From positions 1-47,919 of the forward strand of contig JAEDJS010000007.1 of assembly GCA_016296205.1 (NCBI GenBank): a DNA stretch of 47,919 nt. The letters run 5' to 3'. The notes under the pieces are model-generated. The model did not search any database and was not told the DNA's origin. It saw nothing but the letters and a program-made list of their open reading frames with translations. Within the stretch, counting starts at the first letter, position 1, and each line of letters starts with the position of its first letter. Source of the DNA: Treponema sp. Its GTDB lineage: Bacteria > Spirochaetota > Spirochaetia > Treponematales > Treponemataceae. Made by a program: the position numbers and the translations under genes. Shown in pieces: positions 1 through 11,800 of this stretch.

Positions 1-218
1 ATTCCGGATCAGGTCCGGAATGACACCAACCATTGTCATCCTGAACTTTACCACCGTCATCCTGAACTCGTTTCAGGATCTCATCAAAAGAGATTCCGGA
101 TCAGGTCCGGAATGACACCAACCATTGTCATCCTGAATTCATTTCAGGATCTCATCAAAAGAGATTCCGGATCAGGTCCGGAATGACGTTGTGTGAAATT
201 CCGGATCAGGTTCAGAAT
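1..218. repeat. Array of REP-like 21-bp hairpin repeats
   Basis: At least six 21-base units, each with 8-base arms and a 5-base loop, lie at 1-21, 59-79, 93-113, 130-150, 164-184 and 198-218. Two arm types alternate: ATTCCGGA/TCCGGAAT and ATCCTGAA/TTCAGGAT. The pair at 59-113 is repeated at 130-184 with a 71-base period. The last unit is decayed in its right arm. Related hairpins recur at 31069-31257. The units resemble the short palindromic intergenic repeats common in many bacterial genomes. No function is shown here; terminator, mRNA-stabilising or transposase-mobilised roles are all possible. Confidence 0.85.
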
Positions 219-250
219 GACAGAGGCTTAATTCTTTTGAGACAGCCCCA

Positions 251-276
251 TTGATTCAATCTATAGATTGATTCAA
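251..276. promoter_or_regulatory. 26-bp near-perfect palindrome upstream of the giant Ig gene
   Basis: The 26 bases form a palindrome centred on TATA with only one mismatched pair. It is built from two copies of TTGATTCAA, at 251-259 and 268-276. The same 9-mer occurs twice at 39406-39426 upstream of cimA. It lies 75 bases upstream of the -35 box at 351, where a regulator could bind. The remaining bases between 219 and 350 are AT-rich and show nothing else recognisable. Confidence 0.4.
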
Positions 277-350
277 GAAATGTTGAATTTAAGTCGAAAA
301 TTAAAGAACGGGCAGATTTTAAAATTTTCTCCAAAAACTCTAGAAAAAAT

Positions 351-379
351 TTGACAAATCAAAAAAACCGTAAGATAAT
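351..379 (+). promoter_or_regulatory. Sigma-70 promoter for the 1740-aa Ig-like gene
   Basis: TTGACA at 351-356 and GATAAT at 374-379 are separated by 17 bases. The start codon is at 477, so the transcript would have a leader of about 90 bases with a strong Shine-Dalgarno, AAAAGGAG at 464-471. Confidence 0.7.
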
Positions 380-476
380 TGTATTGTGTCTTTTTTTAAA
401 TTAGGCTGGAGTAGGTCTGTTTAAAAGATTACTCATAAAATAGAAAAAACTTTTCAGTGCAGTAAAAGGAGCAGAT

Positions 477-3400
477 ATGAAAAGAAAATGTTTTTTGGCT
501 GTATTATTGATTATTGCAGCTTGTTCTGGCGCTTTTGCTAAGTCGGTTACTAAGCGTTCAATTGGTGACAAAAACAGCTGGCAGGAATCTTTCGACATCA
601 ATGACAAGAAAGATGGCAAGTATAATGTTATTGTTACTGCAAAAGACAAGGCTGGTAACGAAACAGTTGCAGGTCCGTTTAATATCAAAATTGATGAAAA
701 CAGCGACAAGCCGATTATTGGTATAACAAACCCAATAGAGAACATGCGAGTTCCAGGCAACCTTAACATTGTTGGTACATGTATTGATGATGACAGTGTT
801 GATCATGTAAACCTTATTCTTGACGGCAACAATGACGACGTTAAAGTTGCAGAAGGAAAAGAATTCTGGTCATATTATCTTGATACAAATTCCCTTGTTG
901 AAGGTCCTCATACAATCGAAGCCTGGGGTGTTGATGTAAACGGTAAGCCTAGTGATCATAAAAAAATTACATGGCAGCTGGACCGTCGTGCTCCAATTAC
1001 AGAAATTTCAAATATCGGAATGGGTACTCTTGTTTCCGGAAAAATTAAACTTGAAGGTTTTGTAAAAGACGGTAACGGAATCAAAAAGCTTGAATATTCT
1101 GTAGACGGTGGAAATTATTACACCGAACTCAGCCTTAAAGAACAGAAGCTTAAAACTCCAGATGAAAATGGATGTAATTCATATTACTATTTTAGTATTC
1201 CTATTGATACTTTGCGCACTCCAGATGGTCCTGCTGTATGTTGGATTAAAGCAACTGATATGGCAGGCACTGTTGGATTGAATTCATTCCTCTATTTTAT
1301 TGATAATACTAAACCGGAAGTTAAAATCGTTTATCCAACTCCAGAAGATCAGGTAAACGGTACAGCAACAATTGCCGGTTATGCAAAAGATACAATCGGT
1401 ATTGAATCCCTCACCTGGAAATTTGGTAAAGAAGAAGGTGAATTTGAACTCATCGCCGGAAACCCATACTTTGTAAAAGAAGTTAATCTTGCTGGCCTTA
1501 ACGGAAAACAGACTTTCACTGTAACTGCAAAAGACATTGCCGGAAACATTGTTTCAAGTTCATGTGTTATAAATGTAGTTCCTGGAAGTGATGCTCCTGT
1601 TGCAACAATTATTAGCCCGGTTGCAGGAAGTTCAATTGCTGGCCGTGCAGGTGCCCTTACAGTTCGTGGTGTTGCAAAAGACGACGACGGTATTGCAAAA
1701 GTAACAGTTCAGCTTGATAACGGCGCAACAAAAGAAGTAGAAAGCAAAGGTCCTTTCTGTGTAACATTTGAAGATGCAGTATCTTATGGCCCTCATATTA
1801 TTTCTGTATTTGCAACAGACATTAATGGAACAAAGGGTCCAAAAACCACAGTAGCAGTTAACGGGGAAGGTGGAGCTCCTGCTTTTGGAAAAGCTTTGGT
1901 TAATGGAAGTGAATTCTACAATGGAATGGAACTTGATCCGGAAACAAATCCAAAATATACAGTAAGTGCAAACAGTGCTCTCGGTCTTAATGCTCTTTCT
2001 TATGAAGTAATTTGGAGCAAAGGTAAAGTAACAGGTGAAGCTGTTGTTGCTCCAGGTGCAAAATCTGCAATTATGGAAGTTCCTCTTAATACAGATGAAA
2101 TTCCATACGGAATCAGTGTTCTTAAAGTAACTGCAGAAGATACAGCGGGAAATACAAGTCAGCACAGTGCTCTTATCAAACTTAAAAACCTTTCACGGGT
2201 TTATCCAAAACCAGCATCATACGTTGAAGGTACTTTTGAAGGTGAAATGACCGGAAAGATTATAGACATCAACGGTGCAGAATATAAAGATGCAATGACT
2301 GTTGAATTGAACAGAGCAGACAACACATCTGCTTTGGCTCAGGTTACAGTTGCAGAACCAGTTGTAGGCATTGTATGGTCAATTTCTAACGAAAAGGGAA
2401 ACATCATTAGTCAGGGTAAACTTGATGCTAAAAAAGATGTTATTCCTGGCGAAGAAGAAGGGGTTTACGAATTTGCTGTTCCTCTTAAAAATATGCCGGC
2501 CGGTATTGCTGTTATTAAAGCCAGTGTTTCAACAGCAAATTCAAAAGGTGATATTACTGGTGTAATTTGTGTAGTACGGGAAAACAAATCTGTATCGCCA
2601 GAAGATGATAAAAAAATTTACTGGGGCTATGGACCTGGTGTAAAACTTAGCGGAAATAAATATTTATTTGAAAACGGTGCTGTAATGGTTGGTTATGCCA
2701 ACAGAATGGATGGCGATGTAACAGTAACTTCTTCTAATCCTTCGGTAAAAGCTTTAGCAGAAGGAAATCTTATTAAACTCACTTTGGAAAAAGATGGTGA
2801 ATTCTCAGATGTTGTAATCAGTGCAGTAGACAAGAGCGGTAACCGTTATACTTCTCCAAGACTTACTCTTGCAGTAAACAATGACTGGCCGGTTGTAACA
2901 ATCAACAGTCCAAAGAATACAAGCTTTGTTAAGAATTCATTGAATGTTTCAGGTTCAATTAGTGCTGGCAGCGGAATTAAAACTCTTGAATACTCAATGG
3001 ACAACGGCGAAACATGGAAGCATCTTCCACAGAGATCAGGAGTGTTTGCAATTTCAGAAAATATTTCTTCGTATGAAGAAGGTGGAATTCCTCTTGATAT
3101 CCGCGTAGTTGATACTCAGGATAAGGAATCTGTTTATAGCGCAATTTATGTAAAAGATACAGTTGCCCCAGAAGTTAAACTTGTTATTCCAGAAGAGGGA
3201 GACATTATTAATGGTGAAAACGTAATGGCATTCCTTGTTAAAGATGACGGTTCTTATCCAACCTTGCAGTACGCAAAATCAAGTGGATCTCCTTGGGTAG
3301 ACTTTGACCATTCATCAATGCCAAATAAAGTTATTGGTGGGGCAGATTTACCGTTGAGCAACAATATGGTATTCCGAGCAACAGATGCTGCTGGAAACGT

Positions 3401-5699
3401 AACAACTCTGGAATCAAAGGATCTGGGAATTTCCATTAATTCTGAAAGTGACCTTCCACGTTCAGAAATTCACCTTCCACTGGAAAACGAAGTAATCACA
3501 AGAGACTTTGTAATCTCCGGCGTTATTTACGACGACGACGGTGCAAGTAAAATCTACTATAAAATTGATAACGGCGATTATGTTTCACTTGATGAATACA
3601 GCACAAGCTTTATGATTAACGTTCCACTTTCTGCAATGACAGATAATGAACATACAGTTTATATCTATTCAGAAGACAGAAACGGCGTTAAAGGTAAAGT
3701 AACTTCAAGGAAATTCAGAATCTCTCTTAACGAACCAAAAGGTACAATCGACAGTCCTACAATCAGCGAAACAATTAAAGGAACAAGAAAAATTGTTGGT
3801 ACTGCATACGATGAAAACGGAATTGACCGCATCGAAGTTTCTCTTGATAACGGGGAAACATACAATATTGCAACAGGTCAGAAAAACTGGGAATATACAT
3901 TTGATACTCACGCATTGCAGGACGGAACACATGTTGTATTCGTTCGCATCTGGGATAAATATGGAATCACTGGTGTATATTCAACTTTGATTAACATAGA
4001 CAATACTAATCCGGAAATTTCACTTGAACTTCCTCTTGACGATTCAAAGACAACTAGAAACCTGTTCTTCTCTGGTCGTACAACAGATAATATTGGTCTT
4101 ACAAAGCTTTACATTACAGTTCGTTCACTTTCGGGAAAACCTGTTCCAGACAGACTTAGCCGCATTGAACTTACTGCAGACAAAATTATCAGTCAGGTAG
4201 TTGATATTTCTTCACTTGATAACGGATTCTACAACATTGAACTTACTGGTGAAGATGCTGCCGGAAATATTACAAGATGTAGCCGCAATATTCAGCTTGA
4301 TAAAAACAAACCTCTTACAACAGTTGATTTGATTTATCCTTTGAATGGTGAAGTTGTAACTGGTGTATTCAATATTTTTGGTAAACTGGAAAGTGAAGAA
4401 GACAAAGTTACGGAGGTTGAACTTCTTGTAGACGGAAAGAAACTGGAAGTTGAAGGTGAAGCATTTGCATCAGTAGTTCCAACAATCAACAACTACTTTA
4501 AGTTCCACCTTGATCCAACATGGCTGGAACCTGGTAAACATTCTTACAAAGCAGTTGCAACAACAGAAAGTGGAAAGAAAATTACAAGCCGTGAACAGGA
4601 GCTTGTTTATAAAACAACAGGTCCATGGGTAACTTTGGATAACTTTGATTATGGTAACTATGCTAGTAACCGTCCACTTATTAAGGGTAATGCAGGTTAT
4701 TCTTTAAGCGATGATGAAGTTGCTGCAATGAAAGATAAGACAACATCTAAAGAAAAACGTGCTGCAATTGAAGCAATGAGTGTTGCCCGTGTATACATGA
4801 GTTTTGACAATGGTAAAACTTATTCTCCTGTATCAAAGATTAACAAAGGTAAGTGGGAATACAGAATTGAAGATGAAGACATTGACGCCGGATATTACTT
4901 CGTTCTGATTAAGGCAGAAATGAAGAATGGTGAAAAGGCTGTAACAAGAACATTGTTCCAGATTGACCATACAAATCCTTCAATTAATTTGATTAGCCCT
5001 GGTGAAGGCGGACGTTATAATCAGGAATTGCAGTTTGCCGGTCTTACCAGCGATGATGTTGCTCTCAATGATGTTCAGCTTATACTTAGAAGCGGAGACA
5101 AAAACAGTTATGGTGTTCCTAAGTTTATTCAGGGACTTTATCTTGACGGAACATTCTGGGGTGCTTCTTTGTATAGTGCCGGTATTGGTCTTACAGCATT
5201 TGATAACGCAGTAAAGATTCAGGGAAGCTATGGTCAGTTTACACAGAGTCAGCGTGATGCTGTTTACGGATTCCTGGATAAAATTCCACTTTATGGCGGA
5301 ATCTTTGACAAGCTCCACGCTGGTTCATCTGGTTACCGCTTTGGTGGAGACATTATCAGTGGTAAGATTATTGCACAGCTTGGTTATCTCCCATTCAGAT
5401 ATTTGTTTGGCCGTGACTTTGACTGGCTTAGCGCAACTTTGAGTATTGGTGCAAACTTCTCATGGTTCAGCAAGTCTGGTGCAACTGATGAAAACGGTGA
5501 ACAGGTTTCTCAGATTATTTCCAGCGTTCTTGCTCAGATTGAATTCCCACGAATTACTTTCAAGAATGCTCCATGCTTTAAGACTTGGGCAATTTACTAC
5601 GAACCAAACTTGTGGTTTATTCCATCCGACGTTGCAAGTTCAGATGCAAAAGGTGTGGTATTCACATTCAGTATTGGTGGCCGTGTAAACCTTTTCTAA
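477..5699 (+). CDS. Giant secreted Ig-like repeat protein with C-terminal outer-membrane-type domain
   Basis: The 1740-aa protein starts with a signal peptide (Lys/Arg-rich start, hydrophobic core, SGAFA cleavage region near residue 21). From about residue 70 to 1530 it is mostly tandem beta-sandwich units of about 90-110 aa. Each resembles bacterial Ig-like domains, with a start like PEVKIVYPTPEDQVNG, a middle DDDGI, and a Y-S-x-DNG strand. I count at least 12 such starts, near residues 85, 172, 280, 375, 810, 905, 995, 1085, 1175, 1280, 1380 and 1495. The last about 200 residues change character: Gly- and aromatic-rich alternating strands ending in Phe, as in outer-membrane beta-barrels. 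I infer a barrel anchor with the Ig stalk N-terminal to it. The start is fixed by AAAAGGAG five bases before ATG. A perfect hairpin terminator follows, so the gene is probably monocistronic. Ligand and function are unknown; adhesion or surface structure is the obvious guess. Confidence 0.8.
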   Translation: MKRKCFLAVLLIIAACSGAFAKSVTKRSIGDKNSWQESFDINDKKDGKYNVIVTAKDKAGNETVAGPFNIKIDENSDKPIIGITNPIENMRVPGNLNIVGTCIDDDSVDHVNLILDGNNDDVKVAEGKEFWSYYLDTNSLVEGPHTIEAWGVDVNGKPSDHKKITWQLDRRAPITEISNIGMGTLVSGKIKLEGFVKDGNGIKKLEYSVDGGNYYTELSLKEQKLKTPDENGCNSYYYFSIPIDTLRTPDGPAVCWIKATDMAGTVGLNSFLYFIDNTKPEVKIVYPTPEDQVNGTATIAGYAKDTIGIESLTWKFGKEEGEFELIAGNPYFVKEVNLAGLNGKQTFTVTAKDIAGNIVSSSCVINVVPGSDAPVATIISPVAGSSIAGRAGALTVRGVAKDDDGIAKVTVQLDNGATKEVESKGPFCVTFEDAVSYGPHIISVFATDINGTKGPKTTVAVNGEGGAPAFGKALVNGSEFYNGMELDPETNPKYTVSANSALGLNALSYEVIWSKGKVTGEAVVAPGAKSAIMEVPLNTDEIPYGISVLKVTAEDTAGNTSQHSALIKLKNLSRVYPKPASYVEGTFEGEMTGKIIDINGAEYKDAMTVELNRADNTSALAQVTVAEPVVGIVWSISNEKGNIISQGKLDAKKDVIPGEEEGVYEFAVPLKNMPAGIAVIKASVSTANSKGDITGVICVVRENKSVSPEDDKKIYWGYGPGVKLSGNKYLFENGAVMVGYANRMDGDVTVTSSNPSVKALAEGNLIKLTLEKDGEFSDVVISAVDKSGNRYTSPRLTLAVNNDWPVVTINSPKNTSFVKNSLNVSGSISAGSGIKTLEYSMDNGETWKHLPQRSGVFAISENISSYEEGGIPLDIRVVDTQDKESVYSAIYVKDTVAPEVKLVIPEEGDIINGENVMAFLVKDDGSYPTLQYAKSSGSPWVDFDHSSMPNKVIGGADLPLSNNMVFRATDAAGNVTTLESKDLGISINSESDLPRSEIHLPLENEVITRDFVISGVIYDDDGASKIYYKIDNGDYVSLDEYSTSFMINVPLSAMTDNEHTVYIYSEDRNGVKGKVTSRKFRISLNEPKGTIDSPTISETIKGTRKIVGTAYDENGIDRIEVSLDNGETYNIATGQKNWEYTFDTHALQDGTHVVFVRIWDKYGITGVYSTLINIDNTNPEISLELPLDDSKTTRNLFFSGRTTDNIGLTKLYITVRSLSGKPVPDRLSRIELTADKIISQVVDISSLDNGFYNIELTGEDAAGNITRCSRNIQLDKNKPLTTVDLIYPLNGEVVTGVFNIFGKLESEEDKVTEVELLVDGKKLEVEGEAFASVVPTINNYFKFHLDPTWLEPGKHSYKAVATTESGKKITSREQELVYKTTGPWVTLDNFDYGNYASNRPLIKGNAGYSLSDDEVAAMKDKTTSKEKRAAIEAMSVARVYMSFDNGKTYSPVSKINKGKWEYRIEDEDIDAGYYFVLIKAEMKNGEKAVTRTLFQIDHTNPSINLISPGEGGRYNQELQFAGLTSDDVALNDVQLILRSGDKNSYGVPKFIQGLYLDGTFWGASLYSAGIGLTAFDNAVKIQGSYGQFTQSQRDAVYGFLDKIPLYGGIFDKLHAGSSGYRFGGDIISGKIIAQLGYLPFRYLFGRDFDWLSATLSIGANFSWFSKSGATDENGEQVSQIISSVLAQIEFPRITFKNAPCFKTWAIYYEPNLWFIPSDVASSDAKGVVFTFSIGGRVNLF

Positions 5700-5728
5700 G
5701 CAAAAATAAATCGATAATTTAAAATAAT

Positions 5729-5766
5729 AAAAGCGTTGCAGATGATTATTCTTCTGCAACGCTTTT
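5729..5766 (+). terminator. Hairpin terminator after the 1740-aa gene
   Basis: A perfect 14-bp stem (5729-5742 with 5753-5766) has a 10-base loop. The 5' arm starts AAAAGCG and the 3' arm ends CGCTTTT, so the structure could stop transcription in both directions. Confidence 0.85.
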
Positions 5767-5832
5767 ACCGTTCAATAACCATATTATAAAAAGTTTTTAT
5801 AAAATATTTGTTGTTTGTTTTTGGAGGAGTAA

Positions 5833-8800
5833 ATGAACAAGAGTCTGTTGTTCACCTTTTTTGTTTTAATTCAATTATTTGTTTTAAATTTATTTAGCTC
5901 TTGCGATGTTGGGCTTGGCCCTAAAGTTGATGTTGAGCGCCCAAAAGTTCAGGTAAGTTATCCGCCGGTAGGAAGTATTATCCGCAGTGAATTCTTAATG
6001 ACAGGTGCTTTTACTGATGATATTGGCTGTGAAAAAGTTGATGTAAAAATTATCAATGCTCAGAATCCAGAAGCTCAGGATGTTACACTTAAAGCAGAAA
6101 TTCTTTCAAATGGCAAAAAGGGAACATGGCAATGTAAAATCAATACACTAGATTTTAGCGACGGTTCTTATTCAATTGAAGTAGTTGCCTATGATAAATC
6201 AAATGGCGCCAGTGATCCAAGCAGAGTGAATTATGATTTTGACAACACTGCTCCAGTTTTTATTATTGAGCAGCCGGCCAGCAATGATGTATCTACGGAC
6301 TTTGGAAGTCAGTTTAAAGTTTCTGGAACAATTGTAGATGAACATTCAATTCCTGAAATGACAGTTGATATTCTTAACGATTCTCCAGCTTTGATTAAGC
6401 AGTTAAGAGCTGTTGATGTAGAAGTTAACGGCGGAACAAATGTTACTTTTGCAAAAGTTGGCTCTGATGAGACACTGGATAAAAATTATAAAGATATTTA
6501 TGACGTTTCAGCAGGTGGAACTCAGCAGCGTTATTGTACTGTTTATGTTTCTGATAATGCACGAATTTACAGCAATCCAAAAGAAAAAGTAAACAATTCG
6601 GAAGGAAATAAAACAACAGAAGTGTATACTTACGAAAAAGTTTACTCAGACTTAATGGGAGCAAAAAGTAAATATCAGATTGAGGCTTCTGAAATAATGA
6701 AAATTATAAATGGAACTTACAGCGGAAAATTTGATCCGGAAGAAATTTTAGAAGTTCTTAACAGTGCAAAAATTGATACAAAAAAAGATTATCTTCAGTT
6801 TACTCTTAATCAGAATGCAAGCCCAAAATACAGCTTCATGGGATATGGTTTTGAAGGTGACACATCCAATATTTCTACAAAAGCTACAAAAGGTGGTAAG
6901 GTAACATTCCAGGTTCAGGCCGGGTTGAATGGAACTTTGTTTAATCCAAAAAATGCAAAGGTTTATTTGTTCGGGCCATTCTCTGCAATTGATGTAAGTG
7001 GTCAGAATTTTGTAAGCGATTTGCTGAATAATGTTCCTAAGAAATTTGAAGAATATGCAAAATTTACTGATGCAGAAAAAGAAATTATTGATGTAGAAAA
7101 TACTCAGGGGTGGATTCTTTACGACGGGTTAAAAGACTATAAAGGTTCAACAACTGAAATTTTTACTCAGGCAATTACACTTCCTGATGTTATTACTCTT
7201 GGTAAAATTTATATTCTTGCTGCAACAGGCTTCGATTCTGACGGATTTGAATTTGAATGTGACGGACAGTTTGCTTTTATTGGAGAAAGTGCTGGTGAAA
7301 AACCAACTGCATTATTTACTTCTCCACTTAATGATCAGAATATTCCTGAGTTTGATACAATTAAAATTTCTGGAAATTCCACAAGTACACAGAATCAAAT
7401 TAAGGAAGTTTTTGTAACAGCAAATGTTCAGGATCTTGCCAATGGTGTTGAATGTGGAACAATTAAAGGAAAAGCAGAACTTAAATATACAACCGAAGAT
7501 AAGAAAAAATGTGACTGGGAAATTGATTTAACAAATCCTGCTCTGCTGCAGGAACCTGTTAATGGCCAGAAAATTCTTCCGGGAGAAAATTGTTATTACC
7601 GTTTTGATGTAAGCGTAAAAGTTACAGATAGTATTGGAGGCGATAATATAATCAACAGAACTTTCTATATTGACTCAAAAGATCCTGTTATTAATTTTAA
7701 AAGCGTTCTCCCTGTAGTGGAATCTGACGGTGAAGAATTAATTAACGGAACAGTTACCTACAGTGCCAATGTCAGTGAAAATAATTTAAAGAAGGTTACA
7801 CTTGAAGTATCTGATGGAGCAACAACAAAAGTAGTAGAAAGAACAAGCTCAGATATTACAGAACAGATTAAAACATATCTTTACGAAGATGGAACAGATT
7901 TATCATTTACGCTGACTGCATTTGATGAAGCCGGTAATAAATCAACTTCTGTAAAGAAGTATAAAATTTCCCAGAAGTCAAATAAACCTGTGCTGAATGG
8001 AAGCTCGGCAATTCAGAATTTATCTTTTGACTCAATTACAAACGGTTCAAACTTATTTGATAACATTAACAACAATAAAATAACTGGAACAATTTCTGAT
8101 GATGATGGAATTAAAAGTGTTTCTGTTACTGCAAAGAAAAATGACGGCACTTTAATTGGTCCTTCTGAACTGGCAACTTATGGCCTTGATTCAAATCCAA
8201 AAAATTATCAGATTAAAAATCCTAACGCTCCATTCAGTCTATCTTATGAACTGCCGGCTAAAGAAGGTAAGTACACAATTGAAATTTCTGCTACCGATAT
8301 TTCTGTTGATGAAGAAGATATTAATGATGCAGAAAAGTTGAATAGAAAAAATGTGTGGAGTTACAATGTTGCAGTTGATGCAAACTATCCGGAATTAACT
8401 TTTACTACTGCTAATAAGAGCAAAACTGGTTCCAATAAAGCCAAGGAAGTTGAAGGAGTTGCAAAAGATTCTAATGGAATTACAAGCATCAAAAGATTTG
8501 TTCTTGGAGACGATGGAAAAATCACTGGCCCGGCAGAAACAAAATGGGTAAGTGGAGAAGATGGAAATTCCATTTCCTATGATTCGGCAACAGGTGTATG
8601 GAAAGATAAATTAAGCGCAGAAGTTATTGGTGCAAAAGATGGTGTGCGCCGTTATGTTGTAAGCGATATTTACGGTAAAGAAACAAGTGCAGATTTTATT
8701 TTCTATGTTGATGCAACTCGTCCAACTTATGAAGTTACTAATCCAGTTGCAAAAACAGAAGCTTTTGTAAATGGAAAAAAACAGTATACAATCGTTGGTA

Positions 8801-11800
8801 AAGCTACAGACAACGAAAGTTATGCATTTGCCGGAATGAAATATCTTATTCTTAAAACAGCAGAAACTCCATCACTTAAAGAGGATACTGTTGGCGGCGT
8901 TAAAAGTAATGTTTATGATCTTTCTAAAGGAAATTGGAAGGATGCAAATCTTTCTAACAGTAACAGCGAAATAAAAATTGATGGCGTTACTCATTTCCAA
9001 TATGAGTTTAAATGCATTATTAGTGAAGAAGATTTTGCCGCTCTGGGAGAAGGAACATATAATGTTTATTTTGCTGCCCTTGATGCTGCTTCAAATCAGA
9101 GTCTTCCTGATGATAACTCTTATGCAGTTATTACAATCGATTTAAATAATCCTGAGATAACTGTTGGTGGTTCAATTTCTGATAGTTACAATACAATTCC
9201 TACATTAACCGGAACAATTCAGGAAGCTTATCTAAAAGAATTTAAAGTCCGCTATAAGGTTGGAAACGAAACAGAAGCTGTTGTTCCTTTAATTCCTGTA
9301 GATAATAACTGGTCATGGAAGCTTCCAAAGGCTGGAAATTATACAAAGATTGTTTTTGAAGCAGAAGATAAGGTTGGCAATGTTACCACAACAAGTCAGT
9401 ATTCAACTATTGTTGATAATTCCAAACCTGAATTTGTAAACACAGCAGCTTCAAGTCCATTAGACAGTTACAGTAGAAACAGTACTCAGACATTAAAAGT
9501 TTGGGTTGGTGATTCTGGAAAGGATGGAAAAATTTATTCAAGTGGAATTGCCAGCGTAGAGTATAAACTGGGAAATGGAAGCTGGACTGCAATGGATCAG
9601 AGTGGAACTACAAATGCTGACGGAACAAAAAATTCAGCAGGCTTCTACAGAATCTTTAGCAGCACAATCGACATGGTAAATGGAATTAACTTAGTTAGTT
9701 TCAGGGCAACAGACAATGCTTCCAATACAGCAAATTTTGGTACTGTTGTATATAAAATAGACACTGTTGAACCAACTCTTTCTTCTTTTGCATTAGTTGG
9801 CAACAACACAAATAAAGTTAATTCTTCTCTTGAAAATCAAAATGTTGTTTTGAATTATTCAGACGGTAATGGAGATGTTAGCGGCGTTTTGAATTTAACT
9901 ATTAAGAAGGGCGGTTCATCAGTTGTTACTAAAGAAGTTGCAAAGGATTCAACTACTTCAACTGAATCAATTCCTAGAGAAAAATTTGCAGAAGGAATGA
10001 ACGTGTTTACTGCAACAGTTACTGATAATGCCGGAAACGTAAGCGCCGAAAAACAGATTCAAGTTGAAGCAGATTTTACTGCTCCTTTAACAGAAATTAT
10101 AAGCCATGCAAAAGGCTCAGTTGTAAATAAGAAGATTACTTTGGAAGGAACTGCCAGTGATGCAAACGGAATTGACACAACTTCTTCGCCGGTTCTTTAT
10201 ATTTCTACTAATGGAACTTCATGGTCTGAAGCAACAAGCGGAACTGCAAAATGGGTTACAACTGCTTCTCCATACAAATGGGAAATCAAGGATTTTAATA
10301 CTGAAGGCCTTACCGATAAATCAACATATTATATTGCTGTTGTAGTTAAGGACACTTACGGAAATGTTTCTGTTAAACAAAATGATTTTACTCTTGCTGT
10401 AAATCAGAACAGTGACAGACCTTCCATCCGGTTTAGTAATGTTAAAACAGCTGGTTCATTTATCAGTTCAACAAACAAAACAATTTACGGTACTATAGAA
10501 GATGATGATGGTCTTGTCCAAGAATTGTGGGCAACAACAGTTGAATCAGAATCCTTGACTGCTCCGTCGGGAAGTGGTTCAGAAAAGTGGTTTAAGATTT
10601 CGGGCAATACTTCAAGCTTTAGTCATCAGTTCTCTGGTAATGAAGGTGAAGGTGATTTAAATCTTTATTTCTATGTAAAAGATAAAAACGGCGGAGAATT
10701 CTTTACAAAGAATTCCAATGAGCTTCTGCGCCCTATTGTAAAAAGTGAAGTTGATGGTCTTTCTATTTATACAGCAACTCCACTGGGTCTTAAAGTTGAC
10801 GTTGTTCTGCCAGCCGTAAAACTTTTTGTAGCCCATAAAAATATTGCAAGTAATTATGCCAGCGGTGCAAGTATTTTTGGTGGCAACCAGAACAAGATGT
10901 ATCTCAAGGCTGTGGTTACAGAAAATGTTGCAATGGAAACAGTTAATCCAATAAGCATAGCCGGCTACTCTGGTGAATTTAACCAGATAGGAGAAGTTGA
11001 ATTTGATGAAGTTGATAAAACTTATACTTATGTTTTTGGACCAATTGATGTAACAAAAGAAAATGGTTTTGATGCAGAAGCTGGTTCAACATTGTTAACT
11101 GTTACTGCAAAAGATGCGGCTGGTCAGGAAGGAGTGGGAGTAATCAGCATTAGTGTTGATAACGATGCCCCTTACGTAAAAATTATTTCTCCAACTTCAA
11201 GCTTGAGTGATGCTGTAGTTGGTGCTACAAAAATAAAAGGTGTTTCAAGTGATGCCGGTGCAGGTATTAGTGAAATTTATTATACAATTCCAACTGTTTC
11301 TCAAAAATCAGTTTTAGATACAATGACTGATTCAGAGGTTTCTAATTATGCTGTTGGTGAAGAATGGACAGAACTTAGCAGAGGTTCCACATGGGAAATT
11401 GAATTTGCATCAGGTGATCCAAATGAAAAAGAAAGTATTTTGCATTATGCTAATTCAACTTATGCAGAATCTATTGGAGAAAACATCTGGAAAGTTCCTG
11501 TATATTTCTTTGCAAGAGACAGTGTTGGAAATTCAATAATCAATAAATCTCAGTATGTTATTGCAGACGGTGACAGTGGTAAGCCAAAAGCATGGATTAT
11601 TTATCCGGAAACTGGAAGTACTACAAGTGATACTCTTGTAATTTATGGTGGAGCCAGTGATAACATTTCTGTTTCTGAAGTTCAGGTTCAGCTTGATGTA
11701 AATGGTGACGGTGCATTTGACGCTTCAGATTATGCTCTCCTTAAGGGGAATACAAGTCCGGTTGTACCTTCACTTGTAGAAGGAAATTCTTCTTCATGGT

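Noticed and set aside
1..231. Possible CRISPR array
   Set aside because: The repeats are hairpins of two alternating types, the spacers are not unique (a 71-base unit is itself duplicated), and no cas genes are present.
5002..5688. Series of alternative-frame open frames of 70-112 codons at the 3' end of the 1740-aa gene
   Set aside because: They are shadows of the main frame, without signal peptide, ribosome site or conserved motif.
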